Notes under the pieces: model-generated
Told to the model about the DNA's origin: nothing
Databases searched by the model: none
What the model saw: only the letters and a program-made list of their open reading frames with translations
Source of the DNA: Nereocystis luetkeana
Taxonomy: Eukaryota; Sar; Phaeophyceae; Laminariales; Laminariaceae
NCBI GenBank assembly: GCA_031213475.1
Contig: JARUPZ010000002.1
Span: 8,170,830-8,234,829 of the forward strand
DNA: 64,000 nt
Direction of reading: 5' to 3'
In this document: in pieces, positions 33,165 through 44,800 of the stretch
Layout: each line of letters starts with the position of its first letter
Numbering within the stretch: position 1 is the first letter of the stretch
Made by a program: the position numbers and the translations under genes

Positions 33165-33387
33165 AAGATCGTATGATACGTCCCGGCACTAACCCAAGAA
33201 GCGCCAGCGGGACGTTTGCCACTTCCCCTCGACAGGGCAATATTACCAACGACCCCAGTCCCGGCAATCCCCGCTCCCCTGTCGATTCCTCGTTCAACGC
33301 ACAGCTATCTACATCGCTGCCTCGGCGTGTTCCATCAGGGATCGTCTCCCCCCCCCCCCCCTTCGTCCCCTCGTTTTCGCCGGACAC
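33165..33387 (-). CDS. Candidate exon upstream of the IFT25-like exon
   Basis: After a good acceptor (CCCCTGCAG/GTGTCCGGC) the minus frame reads VSGENEGTKGGGGETIPDG and later LVILPCRGEVANVPLALLG. A donor GG/GTTAGT near 33195 would join in phase with the acceptor proposed for the IFT25-like exon. Membership in the same gene is plausible but unproven; no domain is recognised. Confidence 0.3.
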
Positions 33388-34966
33388 CTGCAGGGGTCGC
33401 CCACGCGGAGGAAGGTTGGGTTTAAGACACGGTCTTGTCAGATTTCTGGAATGAAAAAAACAAGAATGTCTCGGTGTGTACGCGACGAGGAGGGTAACGT
33501 GTTTGCCAAGAGAGAGAGAGAGAGATAGAGAGCAGTGGAGTGTGAGGGTTCGAGGCTTCGCCGAAACTGGGATCGTTGCAAACAGTACTCGGGCGAAGAG
33601 CGAGAGGGTTTTGACAGTAGCCTATGAAAAAGAAGTGTATTCTACTATTTCATTTTTTTTCTGTGAGAACCGCAGTCCCGTTTCCGAAAGAAACCAGTCA
33701 AATTTCAAGTAGTTTATCGGGACCGCGATTTTAAAAGGGTTAAGGGAGTATGTAACACCAAAAACTGCGTCGGAAAAGGCCTCGTTTGAATTTGATAGAG
33801 GCGTGTGCATAGCCTAGCGCACACCGCTCGGGCACCAAACACATGAAAAAAAAAAAAACTGCAAGAGTTCAACAGGTCATTTTTCACAGGTACGTTGTTC
33901 CCCTCACCCCGTAAAACAAAATCGGAGCAGAGGTCCAACCGGGCGAAACCGCTCCAACCGCCAACACCCGAAATTCCGCTTGCCACTACCTACGCACCTC
34001 CTTGACGACTACTCGCCGACCCGGAACCCGGTTCTCCGGTATAGAAGCGAGCAGCGGAACGGTGAAGCGGCGGGCGCTGTCGGGTCGACTGGCCGCCGAC
34101 CACGCCTCATTATTTCGTCCTCCTGCCACCCCCCCCCCCCCCCGACATGCGCGTTTGAGACAAAGAGGCATCGTGAAACATATATAAATATACATATATA
34201 TATGGCATATTTTTCTCGGCGTCGTGTCTCGTGCTGTATACTGGTACGATTTACGCTCGTGGCTTTCTCTTGGAAATAAAGTGAAGACGCGCTATTTTTC
34301 ATAAACGTGAAAAAGAAGTTGACGAACCGCGATGATGGATGGTGAAAAGAAACCGCAGGAAGCAATCATTTGTTTTTTGTGCCAAGGGAGTCAAAGGTGA
34401 GTGCACGGTGCTGATATTGGAGCGACGAGATCTATCTGTCGGCGTTCGGGTGGGCGGAGGGGCGAACATAAATAGTGGAGAGTTACTGCTTCGACTCGAT
34501 CGTCCCACGGACGTTTTGTTCTTCGGCAACGAACTTCAGCGTAAAGTGGGCCAACACTACTGTATTCCAGGTACATTCGTACGAACATACGTATTACAAC
34601 CATTTGCGCAGCGCGTGGTCTCCAAAGAGGTTACAACAATGAGATTCTTCAACGTCAGCTGGCTGTCGGCGTGTTGGCCGTTCCTTCACCAACCCCCCCC
34701 CCCCCCCAGGTACATACAAGGTATGTAGCATTACCTGATACTGCTGTTCTGACAATATCCCGACCCCATGCTGTGGACCAACAACTCTATGCTACCTGGA
34801 AGGCATGTATCCCCTTAAAAAAAACGGCGCCCACGTTTCCAGGACAGACAGACCATTTAAAACTAAAGTAGTGTCGATAAATAATCATTGTTGCAGCAGT
34901 AATAGGGTAAACCATCAAAGATCAGGGAGCCCGCGGGCGGCGGCGGCGGTGGGGGGGGTGACTTAC

Positions 34967-35243
34967 CTGCCAGAGAGCCGGCGACCCCTCCCGGCCTCGC
35001 AGGATAGGCTTCGTTGGAATCGGGCGGTGCCGCTTTGGCTTTTGCTAGCCCGCTATTTCGGTCCGAGATCATCCACGGCTCGCAGTTGTCCCTGCTGAGC
35101 CTTCTCAACATGTCCGTGCCGGCTCTCGCGTGCTCCTGGGTTGTGAAGCTGTCGCGGCGCTTCGGAGCCCCCGCTACCGTCGCGGACGCCGTTGCAACTG
35201 CTTCGTTGACGACAACCGCCAACGCCGTTCCTCGGCATGACTC
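34967..35243 (-). CDS. Unassigned internal exon, 277 bp
   Basis: A clean acceptor (AAAACCAG) and an ideal donor (CTGGCAG/GTAAGT) bracket a minus-strand frame with GC-ending codons. It contains RRDSFTTQEHARAGTDMLRR and DNCEPWMISDRN. It begins in phase 0, matching the exon 560 bp upstream at 35906-35805. I do not recognise the protein; an extended, polar, partly helical region is all that can be said. Confidence 0.5.
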
Positions 35244-35804
35244 CTGGTTTTGTTTTGTCGACGCCGTTTTAAAAGGCGTTCGTTGGGCACGAAAGCTCGG
35301 CAGGGTTAGCACCCACCATCACCATCACCATCAATAGAGGACGCGAAAGCTCGATACGATCGACAACAGAGTATGTACTCGCATAAATATATCATACGGG
35401 ATTTTTGGATGGAGGAACTTGATTAATAAATTACTTGAGTTAGAGCAGTGTGAATTACCTACCTGTTTTTTATTTAATCAGAGACGATGTATTAGCACAA
35501 CATCAAGGCAGGGGGTGTGTGAACGAAATATGCTGCGTGCATGTCACGTTGATCCAACCTTTTTTAGCATTTGATACGTAACTACTGTACCGACCGGTCA
35601 AGTGCGACGTTTGTTGATTTCCTGGACATCACGGTACGGACGTGTGTTTCGTGTTTGGTCGCTGGAAAAGGAGCAGATAATTGGCGACTACAGCATTGAA
35701 CACGATCATCAAGACCGGCCGTTCATTTCCAACAGGGCGCGCGCAAGCTACCACAAAAGTACTACTGTATCAATAGCACTACGAGTAGCGGCCGAGAGGT
35801 TTAC

Positions 35805-35906
35805 CTCGAGATGGTCCAAGGCGAGAATGACCTTTTTCTTTTTGTCGTCGGTTCCTGCCGTGCTGAGGAGCCGCTCCAATTCGTACCGAGTGGCGTCGCG
35901 GTCTTT
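35805..35906 (-). CDS. Unassigned internal exon, 34 codons
   Basis: Between an acceptor (GTCGCTGACAG) and a donor (CTCGAG/GTAAAC) the minus strand encodes KDRDATRYELERLLSTAG followed by a lysine run and VILALDHLE. This is a typical amphipathic-helix composition. The length is a multiple of three and it splices in phase 0 to 35243-34967. These two exons very likely belong to one gene. Confidence 0.5.
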
Positions 35907-36039
35907 CTGTCAGCGACAGCAGCACAGAGTGGCAACAACAAAGGGCAAAACCGTGGCACAGAAGAGATACCGCAGCGATAAACGCATGTTGTGTTAAATA
36001 AAATAGTACTATATACAGAGCGGTCGTTCCGGTGGTCTA

Positions 36040-36145
36040 TCACGGGGGACCATATTAAAATAGAACCTACGGTACAAACTAAAACCCGTACATTTCCCTA
36101 TTTTTACTAACAGTATTCGGTTATATTTACAATGGTCCCCCGTAA
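36040..36145. mobile_element. MITE, TA-flanked (copy 2)
   Basis: The ends TCACGGGGGACCAT and ATGGTCCCCCGTAA are inverted repeats with TA on both sides. Same family as the copy at 31664. Confidence 0.8.
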
Positions 36146-36426
36146 TAGTGGTTGCCCTCGAACGCTGCTGGCGTTGATGTTGTGAGCTCAAAACGCGCGG
36201 TGTTGAGGTTGCGAATATATGAAATAAGAACAAAAAAAAGGAATCAACTGCCCAAAGCGCGTATATATGGCGTGGGTGGGCGCAAATCGAGGTGAGCCGA
36301 CGAGGGTAACAAAGGGCTGAAGTTTTGTCGCGATAAATATGTAAGGCACGGAACGTAGTGGGGAGGGTAGGGGGGGATAAAAACGCCTGTAGGATATGTG
36401 ACCCCAGATCTGAGTTACGGCGACAA

Positions 36427-36451
36427 GAGAGAGAGAGAGAGAGAGAGAGAC
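36427..36451. repeat. (GA)n microsatellite
   Basis: About 12 GA dinucleotides. A similar short run lies near 33510-33528. Confidence 0.9.
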
Positions 36452-36477
36452 GAGAAGGTGTTACAAGGATCACCCTG

Positions 36478-36802
36478 GGTTGGGTAATCGATCGATCTTT
36501 GACCCCTATAGCTCAGTAGGTAACACCTTCACATTTGACGTCGTCCAGGTCACGGGTTCGAACCTCACTTCGAACGTTTCTTTTACAGAAACGCTTGCGC
36601 GTGCACCAAAAAAACACATCTCCCTGGTTCCCCAGGTAATGAAACGAAGCGGGTAGGTCAGCGTTCGGACGTATACGGTTCCGACGCCCCAAAGATCCCG
36701 CCGTTCAGAGGGGGGGAGAGTGTTATAAGGATGGCCTTGGGCTGGGTAATTGATCGATCTTTAACCCCTATAGCTCAGTAGGTAATATAACACCTTCACA
36801 AA
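36478..36802 (+). repeat. tRNA-derived SINE, plus copy, followed by a second head
   Basis: The A-box-like CTATAGCTCAGTAGGT and B-box GGGTTCGAACCTCAC are 40 bp apart, as in a tRNA promoter. The body ends GAGAGTGTTATAAGGATGG and runs into GGGTAATTGATCGATCTTTAACCCCTATAGCTCAGTAGG, a second head. The clover-leaf pairing is poor, so it is not a tRNA gene. Confidence 0.75.
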
Positions 36803-36879
36803 GGGCGAAGACAATAAATAAATAAAAAAGTGCGTGTATTCAAAGTGGTTTACTATAAGTACAAAGAATCGTGTGATGG

Positions 36880-37020
36880 TATTAGGGGTAAAATATCGAT
36901 CGATTACCCACAGCCCAGGGTAATCCTTGTAACATTCTCCCCCCCGGGATCTTTGGGGCGTGGGAACCATATACGTCTGTACGCTGGCCTACCCGCTGCG
37001 TTTCATTACCTCGACGATGA
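36880..37020 (-). repeat. 3' part of the same SINE, inverted
   Basis: The minus-strand fragment (complement of GATCTTTGGGGCG, then AGGGTAATCC and GATCGATTACCC) lies about 80 bp from the plus copy, giving an inverted SINE pair. Confidence 0.65.
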
Positions 37021-37343
37021 TTACCAGGCAGACTTCAAAGTATATCCTTCGTACGAGTAGAACACTGCTTCTTTGCCTGGAAAAAAAAATGAAACATACC
37101 GTTCATGATTATAGTACCAGGTACGTTTTGAGACTCTTGCCCCGACATATCGCGGACAAAGGACTTGGGTTCTTGCATGTATACACGTGCGAGTGTTTCC
37201 TTGCGAACGAGTACGAGTAGGTACTGAGATGCGCGTATGTTTTGTACTTGTGTGTGTTTCTTACATTGAGACGATTTCCGTCTACGGTACGAGTAGGTAG
37301 CCGGTGTTGTGACCACGCACTACAGTAGATCCCAGGGATATTA

Positions 37344-37448
37344 TTACGGGGGACCATATTTCATAGGACCTATGGTATACATAAAAACCCATATATTTAA
37401 CAATTTTTACTAACAATATTTGGCCCTATTAACTATGGTCCCCCGTAA
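37344..37448. mobile_element. MITE, TA-flanked (copy 3)
   Basis: TTACGGGGGACCATA and TATGGTCCCCCGTAA close a 105-bp unit with TA on both sides. Confidence 0.85.
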
Positions 37449-37538
37449 TAGAAGTTGCTGTAGATACTCGTACACTCGTACAGTACTCGTGTAGGGCACA
37501 CGTCGTCGCACAAAACACGAAATACGGGGGGCGGAATG

Positions 37539-37776
37539 TTAAAACTCTTGCTGCTGCTTGTGATCTTTATTCCACCCAAGTTGTGCGGCGAGACGGCTCA
37601 CTTGTTCGGCGAGGTGCTGACCAGGATGCGGCGTTCGCGGGCTCGACAGGGAAAACGGCCGTGACTGCTGCTTCTGCTGCTGCAGTTCCACACCATTATG
37701 CGCTTCTTCTGACCAGCCACTACGAGCCTTCACTAACCCGGCCAAGTCCAGCCTCTTCATTGCCGCTACAAGTGTC
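37539..37776 (-). CDS. Candidate 3'-terminal exon, unknown protein
   Basis: After an acceptor (GTACGAGCAG) the minus frame reads TLVAAMKRLDLAGLVKARSG and then a glutamine-rich stretch, LAEQVSRLAAQLGWNKD, and a stop at 37539. Composition and helix periodicity look coding. The upstream exon, if any, lies beyond 37.8 kb and was not identified. Confidence 0.35.
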
Positions 37777-39154
37777 CTGCTCGTACCATCAATAGCAGGG
37801 CCATCGGGAGTCTCTCTCTCCGTGGTTCGTCGCGGGGACACTCGGGTGCGATGGCCGGACGGCCGACGGCCAATCAATGGCGTTTAGCTGGGTCTGCGTT
37901 TGTGTTTGGAGATGCGTCAGCAGGATGCCTTTGCTATATAGTAGCTTCACCCAACTCTTCTCTCCTCGTGCGTGCACCAAATGGGACTAGTAGTCCGAAC
38001 ACCCCACGCTCATGCTCATGGCATGGGCGCGGGTGCATGCCGGACGCCCTTGACTCGAACCCCTCGAACACGGTCCAGATCAATCAGAGTACCTTCCTTC
38101 CGACTAAAAATAGTAAAGTGGTACCAGGTACGAGCGATAAGTGTACAGCAGCACTACCGCCGTAGTGTACATCGCCGCAACTGTCGCGCAGTCATGTCCT
38201 ACGTAACTTTGTCTGCTTGCCTGGCGTCTGATATCCAATGAAAGATCACCAAGATATTAAGGTTCTACGGATATCTGAAAACGATTAACGGTGGGAGAAC
38301 CCGCGAAACGGTAGATTTCGTCGAAGAGGAACATTCTTCCCTCGAAACGTAACCTATTCCAATCGAATCGCAACATGTCTCCCCGCCAACTTACGAAATC
38401 TCGCAGCTCCAAGCCGCAACACAGAGTACAGACAGAGGACAGAGGACAGAGGACAGAGCGCCTAGGACAGAGCACAGAGCTCAGGGTAGCACATATCACA
38501 GGGTTATAGTGCAGAGCACAGGGTAGTAGCGAGCGCAGGTTCGGTGGACTATGACGGTTGCATCGGAAGCCCAGCGAAAGACACTGGCTCCTTTGGTGGC
38601 GTATTTCGACAGGAAGAGCTCGCTGCGGGAGGAAAAGCATGTGGCGGACGCACGGTGGGAATCGAAGATGCTCGTACCCGTACGGTAGTACGCAGGACAC
38701 CGCGGTTTGACCCCCTGACGCTGACCCCCCCCCCATGCTCTAGAACTGGGCCTTGCCCTGCCCACAAATACCGCAGAGTAGCACATCTTGGCGGAGATAG
38801 CGACGCGCGCGCAGCAGGCGGACAGCCTAGTTTCCGCAATAATAGAAACTTGACCACCTTCAAATTCAAATTTAAACTCCCCTGCTTCGTACCAGGTACC
38901 TGGTATGGCAGTACGGCTGAGATGCTTCGACGCTTCATTACGCATCGTACGTGTTGTATTTACTGGATACGAGTGCTGGTACGACTTCTTGCTTCCCTCT
39001 CCTCATTCAACGAGCGTTTTTTCGGATTGGCATGTATGTGTGACCCCCCACACTTCATCGGGCGTTGCAGTTTTGTGGCTTCCGTCCAGGAGGTGATGCG
39101 TGCGGAAGGGAGAGATCAGCAGGACTGGACTGCGAGGAGAAGGCGCCGCTGTGC

Positions 39155-39192
<38 letters not shown>

Positions 39193-39366
39193 TCAGTAGT
39201 CCGACCAATCGGGCGGTGAGAGAGGGAGCTGATCGAGTGATATATTTGTCCGCAAGAGCCCTATGATAGGATGATAGGCGTACGTGCATCGTACGCGCTC
39301 TTCTTGTAGTATAGCAGTAGTCGTAGAGTAGTCGTGAGTGCATCACACAATCCTTTCCCCACTCGT
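37777..39366. other. No gene firmly recognised
   Basis: The interval holds an ACAGAGGACAG-type short tandem near 38425-38480, a (CTG)n run near 39156-39188, and a GGTACC cluster near 38890. Overlapping frames on both strands between 38496 and 38945 could not be resolved into exons. Confidence 0.35.
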
Positions 39367-39696
39367 ATGGCAGACATGAAGGAGCTTGAGGTTTCCCATT
39401 TATTGGCCGTGTGCCGGTGCTGCTGCACATTTTTTGCAGAAAGTGATCTTGTAATTGCCACGAGATTCGCCATTCTGCGAAATCGTCTTGTTGATCAATT
39501 ACCATCGCCGACTAAACTTTTACCTGGTATCCTTTACGAGGAACGTGGAGCACGTATGTACGACCAACGTATGCCGCGGGTCGCAAACCTCAACATGGAC
39601 GAAGCAATTCGGCCGAAAAAACTCACAGCTCTACGTATGTACGAAATCGTATCGTGTTTGCAATACAGTATTCTACAAAGGCTCCACATATCATAG
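39367..39696 (+). CDS. Possible small ORF, 109 aa, unknown
   Basis: An ATG-initiated frame (MADMKELEVSHLLAVCRC) runs to a stop at 39694-39696 with a globular-looking composition, including LVIATRFAILRNRLVDQL. Codon use is less GC-rich than in the confident exons, and no family is recognised, so chance is possible. Confidence 0.22.
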   Translation: MADMKELEVSHLLAVCRCCCTFFAESDLVIATRFAILRNRLVDQLPSPTKLLPGILYEERGARMYDQRMPRVANLNMDEAIRPKKLTALRMYEIVSCLQYSILQRLHIS

Positions 39697-41626
39697 GTGC
39701 CGGCATTCGGAGGCCCTGGGAGGGTGCCATGGTATTCATGATCCCGTCGCGACCCTTTTTCTTGCCACGTTGCATGCCGCCTATCTTTAGATTCCTCCCG
39801 TCCCTTTCGGGCAAACCTGCTTCCTACTGTAGAATGCATATTTATTGTGGTTTAATCGGCTTCCGCCTAGCAAGTTACAGAGGTGTGGGAGTGGTTTGTG
39901 AAGCGCCGTATCCTCGATCCATTTCTCAGAATTTTCTGGATGGATTTTTTCCCCACCTGATTTCTATGCATCTGCACATACAGCCCTTCAAGGTGGGCTT
40001 ATGTCATGGTATTCATGATCCCGTTTCCCCTTTATTGTCGAGGAGGCGTGTTTCTGATGAAAGGCGTCAAGCTACTAATTTATACAAAACCCTCCTGCTC
40101 TCAGAACTCTCTGAGAGCCAGGAAAGTGGGAATCATCAAGATAAGACATCAATCTCTGTGAGTGAGTACACACGTCTAGCTCGACCTGCATTAAAGCAGT
40201 AGTCGGGCCTGCCCCATATTGCCCCTTTTGTCATCCGGTAATCAGCCTTTACCCAGACATATCATCAAAAGGGGGAGAAGGGGTTGAGGCGTGACCCGAA
40301 AGATTGACTTGTTTTTGAACAGTTGAGGCCCAGGAGAGAAAGGCAATGCTAAGGGTTGGACAGCTGACGGAAGTTTTAGCCGGATTATTTGGTGTCGTTA
40401 ATGCAGGGGTGGAGATACAGACCCCGACGACTATAAACGGTTGAACCTGAAAAAGGAAAAGCCAGACGTTGACTAGGGGCTTGATTGAACCCGGAGAGTG
40501 TTTTCGATGGGAAGGCGAGTTGGAGCCAAAATTAATCATGCTGCTTGTTTGCCAAAAGGGTGAACCAGTTAGCGATCCAGTCAGCGCTGACCGGGTAGCT
40601 CAGTGGTTCATCCCACCAACGAAGAGAATCCCATGACAACGCAGCGTTATCTGGTTCCCACTGCATGCAAGCTTGCAAGATTGATTTAAAGACAACATCG
40701 ATCTGAAAAACATCACCGATCTAAGTCTGGGGAAAATGAGCTCATATCGTATCACGGGCAAAGCCGGGATGCTAATAACAAACTCAAGTCGCAGTTTATC
40801 AACAAGGCAGCAAATGTCGCGACCTGGCACACGGAAAAGCAACATCGTCGGTGCCTTCTAACCGATGGTCCGAAAACCCATATCACCGTCACGGTCACAA
40901 CACTCAAGCACCTAGAAGGAGTGAGCCCGCAGCAGCAAGCGATAAACACAAAAAAGAGAGAGATGTGCAGGACTACTGAGGGTTCAGCGACGCGAATCAG
41001 GCAATGGAAGAGGTCACAGGCAGTCAGTCCTCCAGACACACGCACACTAATACTCACGAAGGCACAGAGGGAGCAAATATAAGAAGAGCTGTCAGGTCGT
41101 GCACCATAGATGTCCTTACACGCTATTATTATCACGGGAAGATTCTCCGCCATGCGCGATGCAGTCACTACGCATCAGTGACGCGTTGTCGATCCGCCCT
41201 GCAAAATCTGGGCAGATAACAATTTCATGCGCCAGGATTCTGGCCAACTTCGAGCCGCGATAAATTGTCGCGTATGGCGCGCTTTTTTTTAGTACGGGTC
41301 CTCGGCTCTCCGCTCAGGAACGTAGGGAGGTCGAGCTCGTAACGTTTTGGTGGGGGCCGATATCATTAGGGGCAATGGTTTGTTTCCGTGCTGAGAAACG
41401 TCCAACACAAAGTTATGTAACGTTTCTCACAATAAAAGCACATATGCACCAGAAGATATGGCATAAGATACCCGCAGGGACGGAGGGGTTTCAAAGGCTC
41501 ATTTCCTTCCACTTCAAACTTCGCAGTCAGGGCTGGTGATTGCATCACAACCCCTTTAGCTAAAACGAGCTCCTTTTTGAAAAAAAAACATCGGCCCTTG
41601 TACCTTCTGTCCTACTGCCGGTCGGT
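39697..41626. other. No gene recognised
   Basis: The word ATGGTATTCATGATCCCGT occurs twice (39730 and 40008). A tRNA A-box-like phrase, GGGTAGCTCAGTGGTTCATC, lies near 40588 without a matching B-box at tRNA spacing. No exon is supported. Confidence 0.35.
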
Positions 41627-41843
41627 GTGCAACGTACATCGCACAATAACACTGACATATATGCTCCTCCCGAGTACTCCATGATATCCCGCGCAAGTTT
41701 TTTTCCTCATAGAGTGTGTTGGTCTAGCCCCGACTCCCCCATTGCTTTCCCCCGCAAACGGTGCTCCCCCGGCGACAATTATTGCGCAGTCTCCAGGTGG
41801 GAAGAGAGTGGACTTTCCGAATTCGCCGTCGCAACAGGGGGAT

Positions 41844-44800
41844 ATGCGGGTCGAATCGACGGCGAGCCCCCCAGCCAGAGCACGCAACAACGCTGCATAT
41901 GGCAACAAAGACGAAACATTCATGTCGCCAAAAAACGAAGCCGGCGGTGGTCCAGACGGCGGCAGCACGCCCATAGGAAAGAGGACTTCTTCGACGACTC
42001 CACTCTTGCCTAGCCAACGCCAACGCCAGCACCGGCAGCATCAACATCATCAGCAGCAGCAGCAGCAGCAGCAGAAACGTGAACGGCCTCCGAACAGCTC
42101 CCCCAAACCTGCCGCAGAAAACAAACAGCAGCCGCGAAATCGCAAACCCAGGGGATGCCACCGGCAGCGACCCCAGAAACCCGACATCGCTACCCGTACT
42201 GGTATTGGTAGCGGAAGCGCTACCGCTGGCACTGCTGATGATGATGGGCCTGATCTCACGCAGGCGCTGACGCGGGTTAGTCAGCTGAAGGCCACCGTGG
42301 GAAGAGCCCCGGACCCGCCCGAGGTCGCAGCGGAGATGGCAGCTCTGTACCTGGCGCTGTCTGACCACAGGGCCGCCCTGGCGAGCTTCCGCTTGGCGAT
42401 GAAGCCGTCGCCCGGTGAGTCAAGATGTCTTGACTCAAGCCTATCGTTGTGATCGAATCATGCTTCTGCTTTGGACGGAAAATGCAAGAACCGTTGCTGT
42501 ATGAATATCATCCACCTAGCGGCCCTTACATGTCCGATCGAAGATTCTGTTAGAGTAGTGCCGGTTGCCGATATAGTGTCGGTATGCGCCAGCCAAAAAT
42601 TCCAGCACTATATCGGCAACCGGCATCACTCCGCACACTGCCACGATGGTCAATCCCATCTGTTTCAAGCGACTTCACCGATACGTTTGTAGCGGGCAGA
42701 CGGCCCTACCCAACCAGCACTATAGAGGGACCACTACTGCAGTAGGATACCACGGTTTTCCCCCCTGACTGACCGCTGCCCCCCCCTGCGCAAAGTCCAC
42801 CTGGTCGGTGGAAACCCGGCGTGCTCCGCCCCGGCATTGCAGGGATGCGAGGGTCCATGATCAAACGACTACGGCCATGCATGACAATGAGTATACCCCC
42901 CCCCCTGCGCTGAAACTAGTACATTAACACTCAAAGAGGTCTTGACGCGCCCAAAATAACCGGTCTCCTATTAACCTCCCTCGCAGAGAGTATAACCAGA
43001 TTTTGGACTCTGGCATGACAATCAAGCGGTGGCTATATTATATTCCCCGGCGAGAATGATAGCCTTGTATTTTTCCCTTCCCGCGAGTGAATAACAACGT
43101 CGGTCTTGCTTGCTTGCTCGAAGGGTGCGTCGGGGTTGTCGCAAGGCCTAGCATTTGGTTCGCTCGCTGTTGTTGTTACTAATCAGACAACGTGCAGCAC
43201 GAACTTCAACACCAATCACTCATACATAAAAACTAGACCTAGAGATACTCGTGGTTTGTACAGTAGCTCGTGCGGGTTTATTGCTGGTAGTGCTCACCGC
43301 AGACATAGATGGGTTGATCGAAGCAGCGGGCTCAGTCAACGTCAAGACCCGAAACGTGACCGCAACCTTGCTCTCGGAGTATTGATTGGGTACCCAGAGT
43401 TCTCGGGCTAAAATATACCAGGTACACGGTAGTAATCGCTAGATGACCAAGAGGGGGTGGGGGTGAGGGTGGGCCTACCATTGGCATATTTAGTATTCAG
43501 CCACTCCTCTCAAACGGGTGGCACCTTCCCCGTCCCACTAGATCGCGACGGAGCAAAAAGTAGAACGAAAGCGTGGGGCAAAGGCGCAGCTTTCTTTCTT
43601 CGCCCTCGCCTACTGCTATAAGACTCCCCACTTGCTTGCCTTCCACGCTTTGCATCATGCAAATATTTGCGCAACCTAGACGTTTCGCTTTTTAAGGAAA
43701 TGTTCGTCACATGTTTTTTTTGTTTTTCAACTTTTACCGGTACATACCCCACTTTATCCCCTCCAGAACACGTTCTTACAAAGGAGGACGTAGAAAAGAT
43801 GGAAAAGCAGGAGCGCAAGCTGACGCTCATGGACGCGGGGAGAAGAGCCGAGGCCCTCGCCCAGTTTCGGGAAGAAGAAGCGAGGAGGGAGCTAGAGCGA
43901 GAGATGGCCGAGAGCGCAAGAAGAAAGGAGGCGGCCACGGGGGTCTTCCGGTGCCTGCTGGAACTGAAGCAGCCCGTGGCCGCCGCGGAGGCCGCGAAGA
44001 CACGGCTTGCCGCGTGCGAGACGCCGGAAGAGCGTCGGCAGGTTTGTTTCTTCGGCCTGAAGACAGATTACAGGACGCCTGTAAAAAATGAGAAAACGAG
44101 GATCAGGAAAGAAGGCCAGGCTGATGTTTATGGGGGAGCGGGGGGGGGGTAAATTCGGGCCCGTTCTACTGAAGTTTAACTTGGTGTAGAAGACAGAGCC
44201 TTACCTTTTCCCCGATAAGAAATTCAGCCTGAGCCAGCATTCTATCAACCAACAATTTCGTTTCAAAGCGATTAACCAACGGGAAAACTGCGGGCAATAA
44301 ATGCCTTTTGTAGGTGCACTCTCACTACTAGTAGTCAGTCTATACGAAGTATAACGCTAACATGTGGAAATAGAGTGTCTTGCTTGGTAGTGTGCCGAAG
44401 GGATTCGGGTTTCTTCGCTTGTTGTGCTTCGTACGACACACTGCAGTATCATAGCCATGTATAGCCTGGTCGTAGCGAAGCCGTGCTATTACGGGGGACC
44501 ACAGTCAACAGTACCATATATTGTTCGTAAAAACAGGGAAATATATAGGTTTTTGAGTGTACCGCAGGCCCTATTTACTATGGCCCCCCCTAACTGGAGC
44601 CGGCGCGACGCGTTGGGGGTTTCGCAAGAGACCACGTGGAAAATACCGCCGCTCGAGTCAATACGCTGTTCCACATTGTTCTTGAATCTGCCCTTTGCCA
44701 AGGAAGGGTGGTGACATGAGGCACGGAAGCACTACACCTGTCACTTGCTTTTACTCGACTCGAGGTCGAATATTGTTTGGTGAATAATCAGACGGGTTCT

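Noticed and set aside
34339-34566. Plus-strand frame with GELLLRLDRPTDVLFFGNEL ending at CCAG/GTACAT
   Set aside because: It is reasonable as an exon on composition, but no acceptor, partner exon or domain was found.
36500-36575. Apparent tRNA gene (A- and B-box)
   Set aside because: Acceptor and anticodon stems do not pair, and the unit recurs with a 265-bp period. It is a SINE head.
40580-40640. tRNA-like A-box GGGTAGCTCAGTGGTT
   Set aside because: No B-box at tRNA distance and no clover-leaf.
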